The notes under the pieces were generated by a model. The model worked only from the letters and a program-made list of their open reading frames with translations, searched no databases and was not told the origin of the DNA. From the NCBI GenBank assembly GCA_910585935.1, contig CAJUHN010000228.1:1-6536 (forward strand): a stretch of DNA of 6,536 bases. The letters run 5' to 3'. Each line of letters opens with the position of its first letter. The first letter of the stretch is position 1. The position numbers were made by a program, and so were the translations under genes. Of the stretch, positions 6,452-6,536 are shown piece after piece. The stretch is from an uncultured Lachnospiraceae bacterium. GTDB taxonomy: Bacteria; Bacillota; Clostridia; Lachnospirales; Lachnospiraceae.

Positions 6452-6529
6452 GGTTTCCGCGGAGGGAAGAAACCATTCCAACGAAGCCGCGCTTTCGCTC
6501 CGTTCCAGACGTAGTGGTACTAAATTCGC
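6452..6529 (-). repeat. GC-rich structured repeat, right copy (inverted)
   Basis: This is the inverted counterpart of the repeat at the left end; both copies have GCGAATTTAG at their outer edge. The 8-bp stem is present unchanged (GCTCCGTT at 6497-6504 with AACGAAGC at 6480-6487), while the 9-base loop differs from the left copy at two bases. The second small stem is also kept as GGAA (6465-6468) with TTCC (6476-6479). This copy has an extra pairing option, GGTTTC (6452-6457) with GAAACC (6469-6474). It begins 27 bases after the stop of the reductase gene. It has no U-run after the stem, so it is not a standard terminator. Confidence 0.8.
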
Positions 6530-6536
6530 AAATCCC

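Noticed and set aside
6418..6536. An ATG overlapping the reductase stop opens a frame of about 40 codons that runs through the right repeat to the window end.
   Set aside because: The frame lies mostly inside the repeat, and the equivalent frame in the left copy meets a stop after a one-base length change. Coding is therefore not conserved between copies, and it is probably a spurious frame.

Overview
The window looks like a piece of a low-GC Firmicutes chromosome, most likely a gut Lachnospiraceae or related Clostridia. This rests on AT-rich DNA, AGGA/GGAGG-type ribosome binding sites, ATG starts, A/T-biased codons and the style of the proteins. The species is inferred only in outline. All six genes lie on the + strand, and I see no tRNA, rRNA, CRISPR array, transposase or integrase.

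Layout: (1) 1-77, a GC-rich repeat, followed by a promoter region; (2) 274-1635, a MATE-family multidrug/metabolite efflux transporter with its own promoter; (3) 1636-1961, a 326-base AT-rich gap holding an extended -10 promoter and a long untranslated leader; (4) 1962-2315, a small acidic cytosolic protein of unknown function, followed by a long AT-rich hairpin at 2370-2433; (5) 2558-3043, a VanZ-family membrane protein; (6) 3135-6424, three closely packed polysaccharide genes; (7) 6452-6529, a second copy of the GC-rich repeat in inverted orientation.

The three polysaccharide genes form a coherent functional block. A long membrane-anchored WbpM/PglF-type UDP-GlcNAc 4,6-dehydratase is followed after 34 bases by a short monotopic phosphoglycosyl transferase. 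That gene overlaps by 11 bases an extended-SDR enzyme that could reduce the 4-keto sugar. Together they could make UDP-QuiNAc or UDP-FucNAc and load the sugar phosphate onto undecaprenyl phosphate, priming a capsule, exopolysaccharide or glycan repeat unit. This matches in gene content the WreV/WreU/WreQ set of Rhizobium etli. No later glycosyltransferases, flippase or polymerase are in the window, so the block is either the start of a longer cluster or a stand-alone priming unit.

The most unexplained element is the inverted pair of repeats at the extreme ends. They are about 91% identical over a 55-column core and much richer in G+C than everything between them. In both copies an 8-bp stem is unchanged while its loop differs. 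They look like a dispersed structured repeat. The repeat may also be the reason the sequence stops at both ends, if this is an assembly contig. I found nothing that proves a new biological system. The best leads are the repeat family, the unusual Trp in place of the helix-breaking Pro in the phosphoglycosyl transferase, the altered NAD-binding motif of the reductase, and the unknown acidic protein with its long leader.
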